Source of the DNA: Juglans regia
Taxonomy: Eukaryota; Streptophyta; Magnoliopsida; Fagales; Juglandaceae
Length of the DNA: 64,000 bases
Direction of reading: 5' to 3'
NCBI RefSeq assembly: GCF_001411555.2
Contig: NC_049910.1
Location: forward strand, 37,363,250 to 37,427,249
Shown here: piece after piece, positions 24,034-36,885 of the stretch
Position numbering within the stretch: position 1 is the stretch's first letter
Layout: the number at the start of each line of letters is the position of its first letter
Notes under the pieces: model-generated
What the model was told of the DNA's origin: nothing
Seen by the model: the letters and a program-made list of their open reading frames with translations, nothing else
Database searches by the model: none
Program-made: the position numbers and the translations under genes

Positions 24034-27000
24034 CTATTCCTCATAACCAAAATCGCCCCAGCGAACATTGTGCTTTGCAGCAAGATAATGCACCCCAACT
24101 GGACCACCACTACCGTATGTGTAAAGCTCTGGAGCAACCTTTTTCTCTTCTAATTCCTTCAATAATGGAGTGAATACTGCCCAAGCTGCATCTAGCTCAT
24201 CACTTCTAATGAATAATCGCCGCTCCCCTTCAATTGCATCAATCAGCAGCCTCTCATATGCATCTGGTGTCTCTCTTGGATACCTTGACCACCCCAGGTC
24301 TTATAAGTATCAGCACATAATTAATTATAGAGGAAGGAAGTATTAGTTTTGCACAAATATTTGTCTCCCATGTGAGTGTATACTCTTTTATTTTTTGGTC
24401 AAATACACAATTCATTCCTAAACTACCAGGTATTTTACACTTGACACCTCAAACTATCAAAATCGATAAACTGCTCTCTCAAATTACCATCAAATCGAAG
24501 ATGGCACCCTCATTACAAATCTGTCCATTAAGATGGCAGAAAACAAATGATGTTGGCATAATTCTTAACCCATGTGTTTTGAGGGTGTAATATGTCAATT
24601 TTGATAGTTTGGAGTGTAAAATATTAAACATTTCATAGTTTAGGGGTGAAGAGTGTATTTCACCATTTTTCTCTTAAATTTTTCATTTGCATAAATTTAA
24701 TATATTACAGAGAGGATATCTGCATTTTGTAAAGACAAAACGGCTTGGTACCTAAAATCAGTTGTTTTTGCTGTTAGTTTATTACCTGGCTTTATAAAGC
24801 AAGTTCAGCCCGATACCGCAATCCAATCTCATTCCAAGACCAGGGACCTTGTTGTTGAACTTCAGATATATAGCTTCATCAGGTTCTATGCGAATTACAA
24901 GCTCATTTCTTGCTTGATCTAAATCGGTTCCAAACTTCTGATTGTACAAGTTACCTGGAACATTTTTGAACTGAACTCTAATTTCTGCTCTGGAATTTTG
25001 ATGAAACAACAATTGTTGTTATTATATTGAACACTTTCTACAGTACACAAGGGCATAACAAAGATATGATTCCCCATAGATCTGAGCAGTATTGACCTAC
25101 CGTTTTGAATGGAGAGCCTTGCCTGCTATCATCAGGAATGGAACTCCATCCCATCGTGCATTATTTATAAAGAGAGTGGCTGCTGCAAAAGTTGGCGTCA
25201 GGCTATTCTTTGACACAGTCATTTCATCAGTATAAGCGGGATATGATGTATTGCCATCAGAATCACCCTTATATTGACCTACAACCACATCTTCAAGCTG
25301 AACAGGTTTCATGGAACGTAAAACCTTAACCTGATTCAAGGCCATGTTCATTACAGTGTGATCGCAAGATGGGCTACAGTTTAGCTTTAAAGTTGAAATA
25401 GATTTTGTGTAAGTAAACAAAAGCCGTTGAATATTCACAAGATTTGATACTGGTAGACAGTTGGGATCATTTTAAAAGATATGTTTCAATACCTTCTCAT
25501 TCCTAATGTCCTCAGCATCTAAGCTGACAGGAGTGTCCATTGCAAACAGTGCCAGTGTTTGCAGAAGATGATTTTGCATTATATCCCGGATGATACCATA
25601 GTCATCGAAGTACCTGGACGAAAAAATAGCACAGTGAATCAATAGTTTGGTCTACATGAGTGAGAAATTTTGGTTATTAAATGGAATAATTTTTTTTCCA
25701 GAGTAGTGTAAGGAAATATTGAACTGACCTGCCTTGTCCCTCTATCCCAAAATCTTCAGAAAAAATCAACTGTACATTGCGGATGTAGTTCCTAGACCAT
25801 AAAGGTTCGAAAACCAGATTTGAAAAGCGAAGAACCAAGAGATTTTCCACAAGCTCCTTACCCATGTGATGGTCAATTCTGGACAAAGATTAACATGGTC
25901 TAAGCTGTGTATGTGCACACGTGTGAATATGTGCCTTAAACTCCATCTCAAGAGCCAAAAATGCAGAAAAGTACATACCTAAATATTTGGTCCTCCCTCA
26001 GGTATCCTTTTAAGCCTCTGGTCAGCTCCCTGGATGACTCTGTGTCGTGACCAAATGGTTTTTCAATAATGACTCGAGTCCAGCCGTTTTCTGAAGCAGC
26101 ACGAGATTTGGCACATCTTGCCACATCCACAAACATGTTCGGTGGCACTGCTAGGTAAAACAGCCTATTTGATAGTCTTCCAGCCTAAAAGAAGCTAAAC
26201 GTTTACTAGAGGGAATTATATTATAATAGTTTTGAAACACTTGATGAGAGCTTATACTAGTCTATTGCTCTTAAATTCCTAGTATGTTAAAAAAACTCAA
26301 GAATAAGAACAAAGAAAGAAAAGACCAAAATCTGGAGCATTATATTTGACATTGAATCCACCCCAAGCCCCCCCCCCACCTTTATCTTTTGTAATGCAAG
26401 TCCTGCAGAAGTTAAGATTATCTTCTGCTTTATAGACATTAGTGATGTATTGGTTTCTGATATGCAAGTTTCTACATCCCTATATAGATTTTTCTAAGCA
26501 TTGCAGTTGGACTTGATAAGAAGAAACATGCATATCATTCTCCAATATGCATATTTCTAACACAAATGGAAGTAGAAGGTAAAATGGCTTCATAGTTTGT
26601 TACTCCCACTGCATCATCATAACAAGAAAATTTAGCCTTTTCAGCCAAATCTAAGCAATTTGGATGGATTCATACCAAGCAGTAGCTGCCTAAAAGTGTT
26701 TTTTCTCATATTCTAACCTACTTTTCGAATTTCGATACCCAGTACAAAGACAATCCAACTAAAGCCTGGAAAGCTGTTATTAGAAGGCTTGCACCTATTT
26801 ATATACATAGTCTCAGCCGCAAAAGAGGAATTGAAGAAGATATCCTATATATCTTAATTTTATAAATAATTCATATTACCTCCTTCCCTTTCAGCTTCTT
26901 GTGCAATCCCAAGAAATGCTCTTCCGAGCTATATTGACCAGAATGGTAAAAACAACTTTTCAAGAATGCATCTATCTTCTCATTACAATTCTCCCTGTAA

Positions 27001-28254
27001 TCCCTCAAATTAGAGTAATCAGGGCAAAGCACAACATATTTGGTTAAAAAATATATGAACTTAGTTTCTAATAAATTAAGATAAATAAAATAGCACCTCT
27101 TGTCAACTCTACAAGTCAGGGTTTTGCTGATCATATTCCTTAGCTCCTCATCGGTCATTATAATCCGAGCATAACCGAATATTGTAAAATTCTGAAACGG
27201 TAAAAAATACAAAAAGGAAAACAGATCAGCAGATCTAATGTAAATTACAGGTAAGGCCTATCTTCCAAAAGAATTTCGGAAAGTATCATAGAATTGAACC
27301 TCAGGCAAACGATCTTCATTAAAAAGAGCAAAGAGTGCAGGAAAGATCTTTCGCCTAGAAAGGTCACCGGAAGCCCCAATAACAACAATGCTGAGAGTAG
27401 TTTCGTCTTTCTCTGTTTCTAAGAAAGGAATGTACTCTTTTTGAGCTGGATTCTCAACACGCTCTGTAGTTCGAGAATTTGCCGGTGCACCTACTCCATA
27501 AATCCACTTCGATCTCAGAATTGGAACTTGAAATGACTAGAATACAGTAGAAAATTCGCAAAAAAAATTGAAAATTTATCAAGAAGATCATCAAAGCAGA
27601 CTACACTAAGCTTTTTTTATATATAATTTTTAATTTTTGAAAAATGCATATAGCTGGATGATCTGGGTCTAACGTTGGACACAAGGAGAACATTTTTGGA
27701 CGAGAAAGGAGCCGTTCCATTGTCTTACTAACCATCATCATAAAACTTTCCAAAACTGAACTCTTTCCTAGTAGATTAGAAAGATCAGAAATCTCCCAAT
27801 TAGACTTCCTTGAAGAGCAACAGGGAAGTAACTAAGGAAAGCATCCAACTATCATTATATATACCATTTGCTTAGTATTTAAAACTACTTGTCTATTTCG
27901 TTTTCCGAAAATCCAAGGCGTAATTTGCTTTGCTAAAGCGACGCCAAGTATAAATTTGGCTTCGCAAAATATCAAACACATTGTGTACAAGCACAAGGAC
28001 CGTCATAAAGAAGCAGAATTCCATGTTAAACTAAAGTAGAGGTGCACGAACTCACCAGCCTGCAGAGAAACAGCATTTGACGGCTGAGCATACGAAGCTT
28101 TGAGCTCAAAATACTTGTTACGATGAACTCTTGAATTGTTCGTACGATCCGAGATCCCCAACAGCTTTCTTTTTGGTATAGTCCGAGTCTCATAACTGAA
28201 TGAAGACGGTGACAAAAAGCTATTTGAGGAAGAAGCACTTAAGCGTAAAGCCAT
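24034..28254 (-). CDS. G6PD: Plastidic glucose-6-phosphate 1-dehydrogenase, ten exons, 598 aa
   Basis: Exons in transcript order: 28254-28056, 27526-27300, 27191-27097, 26994-26880, 26184-25979, 25878-25729, 25613-25493, 25330-25101, 24989-24786, 24283-24034; GT-AG and phases sum to 599 codons. The enzyme oxidises glucose-6-phosphate with NADP as first step of the oxidative pentose phosphate pathway. A Ser/Arg-rich N-terminus (about 1-65) looks like a chloroplast transit peptide. The NADP site GASGDL is at 117-122, EKPFG near 253, FSEDFG near 320, RWDGVPF and DEAIYLK follow, and the C-terminus has YGSGGPVG and VRWGDFG. Cys169 and Cys177 in TCRVDKRENC match the redox-regulatory pair of plastid isoforms, implying thioredoxin inactivation in light. 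Oddity: the active-site signature DHYLGKE reads DHHMGKE (283-289); the His at 284 is kept. An intron-9 foldback lies at 24397. Confidence 0.93.
24397..24664. mobile_element. Foldback MITE in intron 9 of the G6PDH gene
   Basis: Ends GGTCAAATACAC and GTGTATTTCACC are inverted repeats. The inner arms (TTCCTAAACTACC with ACTATCAAAATCGA, against ACTATGAAATG with ACTATCAAAATTGA on the opposite strand) continue the palindrome for about 80 bp each side. Flanking ATTTTTT and ATTTTTC may be a weak target duplication. The insert lies wholly between the last two exons. Confidence 0.6.
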
Positions 28255-30083
28255 GCAGCTGTGTAGACAAAGAAAAAGTGGAAGGGTTTCTTCTTGATAA
28301 AATTAAAGAACATTCGTGCAACTCCGATCCAAGGAGTAACGATATAAATGCTGGGATTTTATAATGGTCTTCCTTAGTGGTAGAAAGTAGATAAAAAACT
28401 GTATGTCGAAGCCAGTAATTGCGCTTATTGTCTCTACCATACCCTCCATTCTCACCAACAAACCCTGAAATTGTCCAAGATTAGCCAGAAAAACAAAACT
28501 GTTTCCTCTCTCTACCACCGATTCTGAGAATCTCATCTGACTTTCAGATGGTATATGGACGTGGCCAAGGCGGCTAACCATCCAACAACTCACTGGGTTT
28601 TATCGCTTGTTGGGAAATAATTCTCGTTTCAAAATTTTTGTCTTCCCATTTCCTTCTTGGATATAATTTATAGAAAAATATTACTTTACTCATTTAATTT
28701 GTTCTTTCGTTTTGATGAATTTTATTGTTTTTATTTACTTAATAATTAAGAGAGTGATTATTAATATATTGATTTTTTTTTATTTTTTAAAAATATTTTA
28801 AAATGATTCAAAAATATAAATTAAAAAAAATAAAAATATCAATTTAACCTAATGGTCACTTGAAACGGTGCTATTCAGATGACAGAGTAACATCGCTCTA
28901 ATTTATATATAATTTTTTAAAATTAATTATTATAATTTTTTCAAACTTTTAAATAAAAAATAAAAAATAAATCAATTTTTTCAAATTTCTAAATAAAAAT
29001 TATATTATAAAATTATATTCTAATAATATTTTAATTTTATAATTTTTTTTATTCAATTTTCTTTTTATTTTTCTAAATTTTAAAAATATTTAATTTAAAT
29101 TATTTTACTATTATTTACATATTATTTTATTACTATTTATAAAATTTTCGCGTCATCTTACTCTTTAAACCATCGAGGGAGCGCGCCTCTGATCAGTCAG
29201 ATGTCTATCGTCAAGGCTTTGAATTTCGGATGGCCTTTGAGTTTGGATTTTGGCCTTTCTTCCTTTTTCTAGTTTGCTGCTAATTCTTTTTAATTGATTC
29301 TTCTAGAGTGTTGAATGTCTTGAAGGGAAGCAGCACACAATATTTTTTTTACAGATAATTCAGATTTACATTTAGAGTAGGAGATAGATAGAGAAATATT
29401 TTTATACCTACTCATCTGAACTAACGATCATTCTAAACCAGCTAGCTGCTAATCCTGTTTTTTCTTTCATACAACTCATCTTATCCAATAGTTTATTATA
29501 AGAAAATAAAAAGCTAAGAGCTGGTTTGAATTAAGAAATAAGATGAGATGATTTTAAATAAAAGATAAAATTTAAAAAAAATTATTAAATTATTTATTAT
29601 ATTTTATATAAAAATTTATAATAATAAGATGAGATAAAATGAAATATTTTTTTAATTAAAACAGGCCTTTTGAAATTAATTTTGATTGTTAAAAGAGAAG
29701 GTTGGATCGAGAGCTCGAGACGCAATGCTCTGATTGTTTACGTTCTGACTCTAATAAATTATTCGGCCGGCCTAACTTTCTTGGGTTGAACCACTGTTTC
29801 CCAGCAACTTATATATATCATTGCTAATTGTATCAAATATCAACTACCAGTACCACTTAAAATTTTTGTTTTATTACTTGATACGAGAAAAAATTCATCG
29901 AACTTGTTTATTTAATATTACAAGACAGCTGTTTCAATAGAACAAACTGTAACAAGATTTATTTTAATATAATAGCCCAATTATTTTTTATTTTTATTTT
30001 TATTTTCCATTTTCATTAAATTGACGTGAGTGAGCTTTGAGGACCCTGTCTGTCATCACTTCCACAGCAAGAGATGGCGTTCG
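28255..30083. other. Intergenic region between the G6PDH and Nudix genes
   Basis: No gene seen. 28255-28620 is the probable G6PDH promoter and leader. 28640-29140 is extremely AT-rich. A foldback of the GATGAGAT family lies at about 29519-29668 (ends GCTGGTTTGAATTAAG and TTAATTAAAACAGGCC). Confidence 0.5.
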
Positions 30084-33000
30084 TTACATCGGCATTTTCT
30101 GCTTCTGATTATCACAACTTAACTGGTTTTTCAGATCGCCATTGAAGTAAAGGTAGCTTGTTTTGCCAGAGGTTGTTTTTGTAGACAGCGGAGAAAAACT
30201 AGCATAGCCCTCCACCTCCGACTTTGCTATGCATATTTTTGCAATATAATTGAAGTTGTCGTGTCCTCTGATAAAAGGTTGAGCTGCGTAGTCCTTAATC
30301 GGCATCCACTAAAGAATAAGAATATAAGAACAAAATGAACATTAAGCGCAAGGAAACCTTGTTGGTTGCAATATTTCAGAAACTATTTTCCAATAATTTT
30401 CCGTTTACTTCAATACTAAACCGACAGACATCCAATGCCAAGATGATGGGGATATTGGAGATTAGACAGAAGATGGAATGGACTTTTTTCATGTCCTCTG
30501 CCAACACATGCTAATGAAAACAGGTACTTTCGGTTTTCATGGTTTTGTATTAATGGCTCTCAATGAGTTACCGGTTTAAACTGAAAAGGCATGCTTGCTG
30601 CCCCCCAAGGATACAAGTTACAACCACCATAGGGGAGGGTTCAAGAGTTGATATGCAAAGTATTTTACTGTTCATCATATATCTGTTGAACTCATATCAT
30701 ATCAAGCATGATATGTATGTACTAAGATAAATGCTAGTTTGCCCCCTCAAGTGACTTACCGCTAGTGTATTTGTTTTTGTTTTTATTTTAAATATTTTAA
30801 AAAAAAAAATTATTACTAGTGAATTTGTGTGACCTTTTTCCTTAACGTTTAAAAAAATACAAGAAAATCAAAATGCACTAGGAGTACACTTTAGGGGGCA
30901 AATTGAGGGGGCCCATTACTAAATTATCAACTACAGGTCTTGACTGCAGCCTATGCTGGAAAGAGAAAAAGGAAACATATTATTGCCATCCTCTAATCCT
31001 GAGACATGCTCAGGAGACAGTTGACTTTTTCTCAAAAGTCTTCTCTTTTTTCAAATAAGACTTTGAAAACTGATTTACATTTGCTATTGGTATTGTTGGT
31101 ACGTTTGGATAGTGAGAAATGTTGAAAAGAGTTATGAATAATAATAATAATAATAATGCAGACAAATACGTAATCTAAAGAGTACTAGCAGTTAGTAGGA
31201 TTGACAAAAGTTTGAAACCTTATCTGCTTTTATCCAGTACTGTGACTTGTAGATTATCAAATGGTTGTAATTTTTTTCTCAAAGGTCTAGTTCAAATGGT
31301 TGATGCAATTATATCTTAAATTAACACTTTTGATCGTATTATTGTTATCAAAATTTACCTTGGCAGCTTCAATCTCTCTATCCTGCTTCTGGATGTCAAA
31401 AGAGTGTGGTCGTAACATGCAGACAAAGAACAAATCTGATTTGCTAAAGAATGACTTGTGGCTTTGCCTGTATTGACAGAGAGAACAGGGAGAGAGATGG
31501 TAATGAGACCAAAACTAAAAGGTAGATTGAAAACTATGATCAGCTTTTTGAGCAACAAATGGATATAAATTTGCAGATTTCGAGACAGTCAATTTGCCTT
31601 TTACAGGGAACTGACGGAAGACTTTCTATTCAGTACATCTAGATAGAACAACAATACCCGCTTGCTTACGCATATTAAATTGGATACTTGTAGGAAATTT
31701 TCGTACCTGAATGCTAAAACTTCAACAAATTCCGTCTCAATCTGAAACAAAATAAAAGAAATTAATGGCCTCAGAACTACATCCGCATGCATGTATGTGA
31801 ATGTCATATAATATTCATTTGACTACTACTCCACCAATTGCACATTAATCACTTACTCCTGTCTCTTCTTTGACTTCCCTGATGGCAGCTGTACAAATAT
31901 CTTCACCCTGTGAATGGAAAATTACATGCCAATATGAAAATATCTCCTAAGATGTTGTTCATCAAAAGAATCGCACACAAAATGTACTCACTTCATCAAC
32001 AACACCAGTGGGAAACTTCCACACGTTTGTTCCTTTGAATTTGCCACTATTCTCCTGAACTACAAGCACCTACCATATGATCATTTCAATTTAAGTAGTA
32101 GTTCAGAATGTTAAGCCAGCCATCACATCACAGCAATTTCATTCATTGTTTTAGTAGCTAATCATTTCTCGTTCAAAAAATTGCAAAAAACTATCTCATC
32201 CAACTATAATTAAGCAACCTTGCAGACCTCTGGGGGTCATTAATGGCTCCCAAATCCCAAGTCTCCATGTTGGGGCGGAAAATCAATTTTATATGACAGC
32301 CCAAAAATCAAAATACTAATTAAATACGAAAACATTCAGATATGAGACGAAAAGTAAAACAAGATCAACTCATCCCCCATTGTCAGGATTTCTGAAAACC
32401 GGAAATCAATACAAAATAAAATAAAATACCTCTCTTTGACTGTTCATGACGAAAGCACCAATACCCACTCGATGGGAAGCATTTGCAGGGAGAGTATCAG
32501 TAGTTTCAGGGATCCAAAATACAAGCATCAAGTAATCTGGTTCAGCGTGGTGATACCTAAATCCTTGCTGTAAAATTTGCAGAAGAAAATTATGAAAGCA
32601 AAGCAGAATTTAGATCAATGTTTTGAATATCGTACCGGACGTCGTACCGGTCAAGGTACTAAAACGAAATATTTCGGTACCGGTACCGTTTCGGGATAGC
32701 GTTTCAGAGATAACGTTTCGGAATAGTCGATATATAAATAAATTATATATATAAATATATATATAAATTATATTTCAAAGTAATAGTCTATATATAAATA
32801 AATTATATATAAATATATATATATATATAAATTATAAATAGTCTAGTCTAAATTAGGAGTTAAAAAATAAATTTGTAGTTTGAAAAAACGAAAAACAAAA
32901 ATACATACAAGCTGAAATATCAGCCGGTACCGGCCGAAATTTAGTCCGAAATAACCGGTACCGGCCGGTATTTTAACTGGTACGGAACAGATATAATACC

Positions 33001-34252
33001 TGTACCGGCCAGACGGTCGAAACGAAAAATTTCGACCGTACCAGCCGGTACGATACGAAATTTAAAACACTAATTTAGATCAAAGACTATAGGCATTGAG
33101 GGAAGCATTTTTTTTTTCTTTTCATATTTTTTAACATATTTAAATACATTTAAAAAATTTTAAAAATACACTAATTCACTTAAAATTACTTTCTTAATCA
33201 CTAAATAAAAAAATAAAAAAAAACTTGACCAACAATCAAATGGAGGTGTCAACTTAAAAAGGTCAAGTAGACTTTCTCAATTTTCTATTCGTAAATGGAA
33301 TTCTTCTATCAAAAGTGTGTTAGCAATCTATAGAATCTTTTAAAAATTAAAAATTAAAAAAAAAATCGCCATAATAATCCCCTCAAGTTGACTGATTTTA
33401 TTTTTATTTTTTTTTCATATTAAAAAATATTTGAAAAAATAAAAAATTACACTAATAAATTAAATCACTTCTTTAATCACTAAGTTTAAAAAAAAAAAAA
33501 TTGTTAAGCCGTCAAATTTAGCGTACTTGGGGCAAAGTAGTTTTTTCGGAAAAAACAGAAAAAAACAAGAGTTTACCTTAACTGCAACATCAACGAGATT
33601 TGCGTGTTCAATGGGTAATTTGATCCAGATACCCTTCTTCCCCTGATAGTAAAATTAATTATAAATTAAATCATAACACACATACTGGTACAAATTAAGG
33701 AGAAATATTTAAAGCTTGAGCATTGAAGAGAAATGTAAAACCCAGATGAAGACAAAGCATTTGTTGAAATGCCTCAATGGGCGTAAACATTTCTGAATGA
33801 TATTTCCGTAAGATATTATCCTTCATACAGTACATCAGTATTTATAGAAGGCTCAGAATACCAAAACAAATTTACAAGAATATTCTAGAAGATGCTATAG
33901 AGGCACGGCCTTGCCATTCTGTTGAGAAGTTTGTTGTGATTTCGGTTGTGGTGGTCTGACAGCAGGTGCGTGCTGTGTAGCTCTGTGTAATGGAGGCAAA
34001 TATTCTGTTGTGCTAACAAGCATTTACATAAAAAAAAAAAATCATGATAAGGTTAGAAAATATCATGTATATAATTAATGACCTCACCTTTTCCCTCCAT
34101 TGTGATATTGACGCTTGAAGCAACGGAGCAAAGACCGTAGAATCCATAGGCTTCTCCATGTTTACAGAAACGCCTCCATATAAATCTTCCACACAAGGAA
34201 GTAACTCAGTCTGATCATCATGATCATGTTGATGAACTCTATTTTCGGCCAT
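30084..34252 (-). CDS. Nudix hydrolase (NUDT2/NUDT7/NUDT10-like), eight exons, 290 aa
   Basis: Exons in transcript order: 34252-34083, 33643-33577, 32567-32430, 32069-31992, 31907-31857, 31741-31707, 31467-31359, 30308-30084; phases sum to 291 codons including stop. Plant enzymes of this group hydrolyse ADP-ribose and NADH, moderating stress and immune signalling in the cytosol. The pre-Nudix region has GKKGIWIKLPIEHANLVD and YHHAEPDYLMLVFWIP. The Nudix box is complete at residues 147-169: G-x5-E (GVVDEGE), then REVKEETGI with the metal-binding glutamates. WKFPTG precedes it and SFFSKSDLFFVCML follows. Length is normal for the family (about 280). For exon 1, the in-phase donor at 34082/34081 (giving WREKVRGKKGI) is preferred to the stronger-looking GTGAG five bases upstream, which would break phase. 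Introns hold two foldback elements. Confidence 0.9.
30735..30920. mobile_element. Small foldback element in the last Nudix intron
   Basis: TAGTTTGCCCCCTCAA near 30735 is an inverted copy of the TTAGGGGGCAAATTGAGG block at about 30890-30910, around an A/T-rich loop. Two A/T-rich stretches with similar wording (loosely repeated ACACTAATT...TTAATCACTAA) occur at 33110-33235 and 33370-33500 in intron 2. No target duplication resolved. Confidence 0.45.
32607..33082. mobile_element. Palindromic CCGGTACC-rich element with 11-bp target duplication
   Basis: AATTTAGATCA occurs at 32607-32617 and 33072-33082, flanking 32618-33071. The ends are inverted: TGTTTTGAATATCGTACCGG on the left and, on the opposite strand, TGTTTTAAATTTCGTATCG then TACCGG on the right. 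GGTACCGG/CCGGTACC palindromes recur in both halves around an AT-rich centre (TATATAAATA repeats). A 9-11 bp duplication with long inverted ends suggests a non-autonomous Mutator-like element. It lies in the intron between Nudix exons 2 and 3. Confidence 0.75.
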
Positions 34253-35248
34253 AACTTAATTCGCTACTGATACGAGGAATTACTTGTTGAAACTGAGGAG
34301 GAGGAGGATGAGGAGGAGTTTCTGATCAAGAAAGGAAATCCACGACCTGAAGGATTAAGAAGTTAAGAAAGTAATCATGCATGCTGCATAGAGTAAAATA
34401 TTGGTTACCCCAAAACATGCAACATGAGGTTAAAGATCACAAATTATTGGATAAGGAGGTTGAGGGCGAGATACAATAATACCAAGATGATCACGATCGA
34501 GTCGACGTCTGAAACTGAAAGCGATGGAGGGGTCTGTCTGTCTTGTCTGTAAACGAAGATGTTAACCTAAATTAATGCTGAGGCTCTTAATATATATACA
34601 AATAGGTTTGATTATTCAAACAGTCACCAGGTACGACCAATTCAGACGGATTCCAGAGACGCCGATGAGGAACTGCAGTCCGGGAAAGACACCCCAAACC
34701 TTCCATCAACTTCATGACTATCAATTTACACAATTTCAATCAATATTTTATTTTATTTTTTAAATCAAATTATGCACTGTAAAATTAATTTTTTAAAAGC
34801 TAGTGTTTATTAAATATTACAAGATAACATGAATTAAGTGGCGCATGCTCGTTCGCACGCAGTAATTAATTAAAGAAAACTCAAAATAAAAGTCTGGGAA
34901 TTACATGATTTGCAAGTCTATATTATATCTTATCTCATCAAAAGTCCGACTATTCATAAAACGTGTCTACAATATATATAATATAATGGGCATTAATTCT
35001 TACATTTCGATCTAATATTATTTTATCATCTTCGTCATCACCCTTTATCATTACCCCATCACATGACATTATTATTAAAACATTATTTATTATTTTTATC
35101 TTATTTCTTAAACATTTGATATCACATTACGGATGCTGCCATGTATGCATTGATACGTCATATTCATCCACCCCCAACTAATTATAATAAATAAATGTCA
35201 TTGTTAAGTGTGGTGTTCCCCCGTCCCGTAGAAGCCAAGTCATTTACC
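34253..35248. other. Upstream region of the Nudix gene
   Basis: No gene seen. Probably minus-strand promoter and leader nearest 34253-34560, then AT-rich spacer. Confidence 0.45.
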
Positions 35249-35873
35249 TCTTATATATATATACTAGTGGTGATAAACGTGCAAAGCACGTTTGCCACAT
35301 CTATCAAATTAAAAAAAAAAAATAAAATATAACTTTGAATATTAAAATATTTTAATGTATAAAAATAAAATTATTATTTATTTATGTTCATCATTTATTA
35401 TGAAATTTAAATTATATTAAAAATTCAAATTAATTAGATAATTTTTTTTCTTAAAAATGTACAGTAAAATTTTATTATTTATTTAATGATAAAAAATTAG
35501 TATTTTAAATATCTATTTTATGTTAGTTTAAATCAATATTTAAACTTCTATCGTTAGATTAAATCTGAAAATTAAAGATGAAGAGTTGTAATTTAAAACC
35601 TATAAATCAATATTTTTCCCCACCTTTCATTTCTCTCTCTCTTTCATTCCCCACGCACAATTGTGGTATTACGTCGCACATTGACATTCACACAGACGAA
35701 CCTAAAAAGAAACAAAAAAACAAAACAAACATGAAAAAAAAAAAAAAAAACCTCTTTACTGTTCATAACAGTAATGAACAGTATATGAATATGCGAAAAA
35801 AAAAACCACACAGCTTATTTACTGTTCATTACTGTTGATTAACAGTAATATGATAGCCTCTTTTAAGATATCG

Positions 35874-35902
<29 letters not shown>

Positions 35903-35907
<5 letters not shown>

Positions 35908-36800
35908 TGAAGTTAATTTTAAGTGTATGATAGAATATTTATATTTTAATTATCTATTTTATGTTAGTTTAAATCAATATTTAAACTTCTACCGTTAGAT
36001 TAAATCTGAAGATTAAAAATGATATATCACTTTTAGTATTACTCTATAAAAGTCTAAATAACTTAAATAAAAATCTAAAAAATACTTATCACACAAATTT
36101 GATCCAATCAATTCAATTATATATACTTGCTTTTACAAATTCTAATATAATCACTAAAAATTCAAGAATTATAAATAACAATTACATAACAATTCGACTA
36201 TAAAGCAAGCATTTGACAGAAGTAATAATTTATTTTACTCTTTAGATAAATACAAAAAAAAGTGTATTTAAAGAGAAAGAGATAATATAAACATTTGCGG
36301 AAAAAAACATGCAAAAAAAAAAAAAAAACTCTACACTGTTCATTACTGTTGATGTTACTTTAAATTGAAGTTAATTTTAAGTGTATGATAGAATATTTAT
36401 ATTTTAATTATCTATTTTATGTTAGTTTAAATCAATATTTAAACTTCTACCGTTAGATTAAATCTGAAGATTAAAAATGATATATCACTTTTAGTATTAC
36501 TCTATAAAAGTCTAAATAACTTAAATAAAAATCTAAAAAATACTTATCACACAAATTTGATCCAATCAATTCAATTATATATACTTGCTTTTACAAATTC
36601 TAATATAATCACTAAAAATTCAAGAATTATAAATAACAATTACATAACAATTCGACTATAAAGTAAGCATTTGACAGAAGTAATAATTTATTTTACTCTT
36701 TAGATAAATACAAAAAAAAGTCTATTTAAAGAGAAAGAGATAATATAAACATTTGCGGAAAAAAACATGCGAAAAAAAAAAAAAAACTCTACACTGTTCA
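35903..36800. repeat. Two-copy near-identical tandem repeat, unit about 459 bp
   Basis: The unit beginning AAATTGAAGTTAATTTTAAG at 35903 recurs at 36362 and can be followed to about 36800. By eye the copies differ at only about three bases (in GCAAGC/GTAAGC, GTGTATTT/GTCTATTT and ATGCAAA/ATGCGAA) plus the poly(A) length. A third, partial and more diverged copy lies at about 35500-35580. The junction at 36357-36362 falls inside GATGTTACTTT. Confidence 0.85.
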
Positions 36801-36840
36801 TTACTGTTGATGAATAGTAACATCAACAGTAATGAACAGT
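36793..36840. repeat. Perfect 20-bp inverted repeat (hairpin)
   Basis: ACTGTTCATTACTGTTGATG (36793-36812) is followed by an 8-base loop AATAGTAA and its exact reverse complement at 36821-36840. It sits at the end of the second tandem copy. Confidence 0.9.
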
Positions 36841-36885
36841 ACCTGCATAGCCACTTTTAAGTTATAGCGCAAGGCGCAGATATAT

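Larger units (their letters stand above)
35249..36885. repeat. Repeat block, possibly Helitron-related, with a 459-bp tandem duplication
   Basis: It starts at CTCTTATATATATATACTAGTG, followed by the short palindrome AACGTGCAAAGCACGTT (35277-35293). It ends near a GCGCAAGGCGC mini-hairpin at about 36867. TGTTCATTACTGTTGAT motifs recur at about 35758, 35820, 36337 and 36797. Terminal hairpins without inverted ends suggest a Helitron-type origin, but I could not confirm the TC/CTRR termini. Other eroded copies of the same text occur at 35480-35600. No coding potential. Confidence 0.4.

Noticed and set aside
34013..34252. Nudix exon 1 ending at the GTGAG donor five bases upstream
   Set aside because: It would leave one extra base and shift the frame into exon 2. 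The next GT (after GGTGAG) keeps phase with the conserved GKKGIWIKLP.
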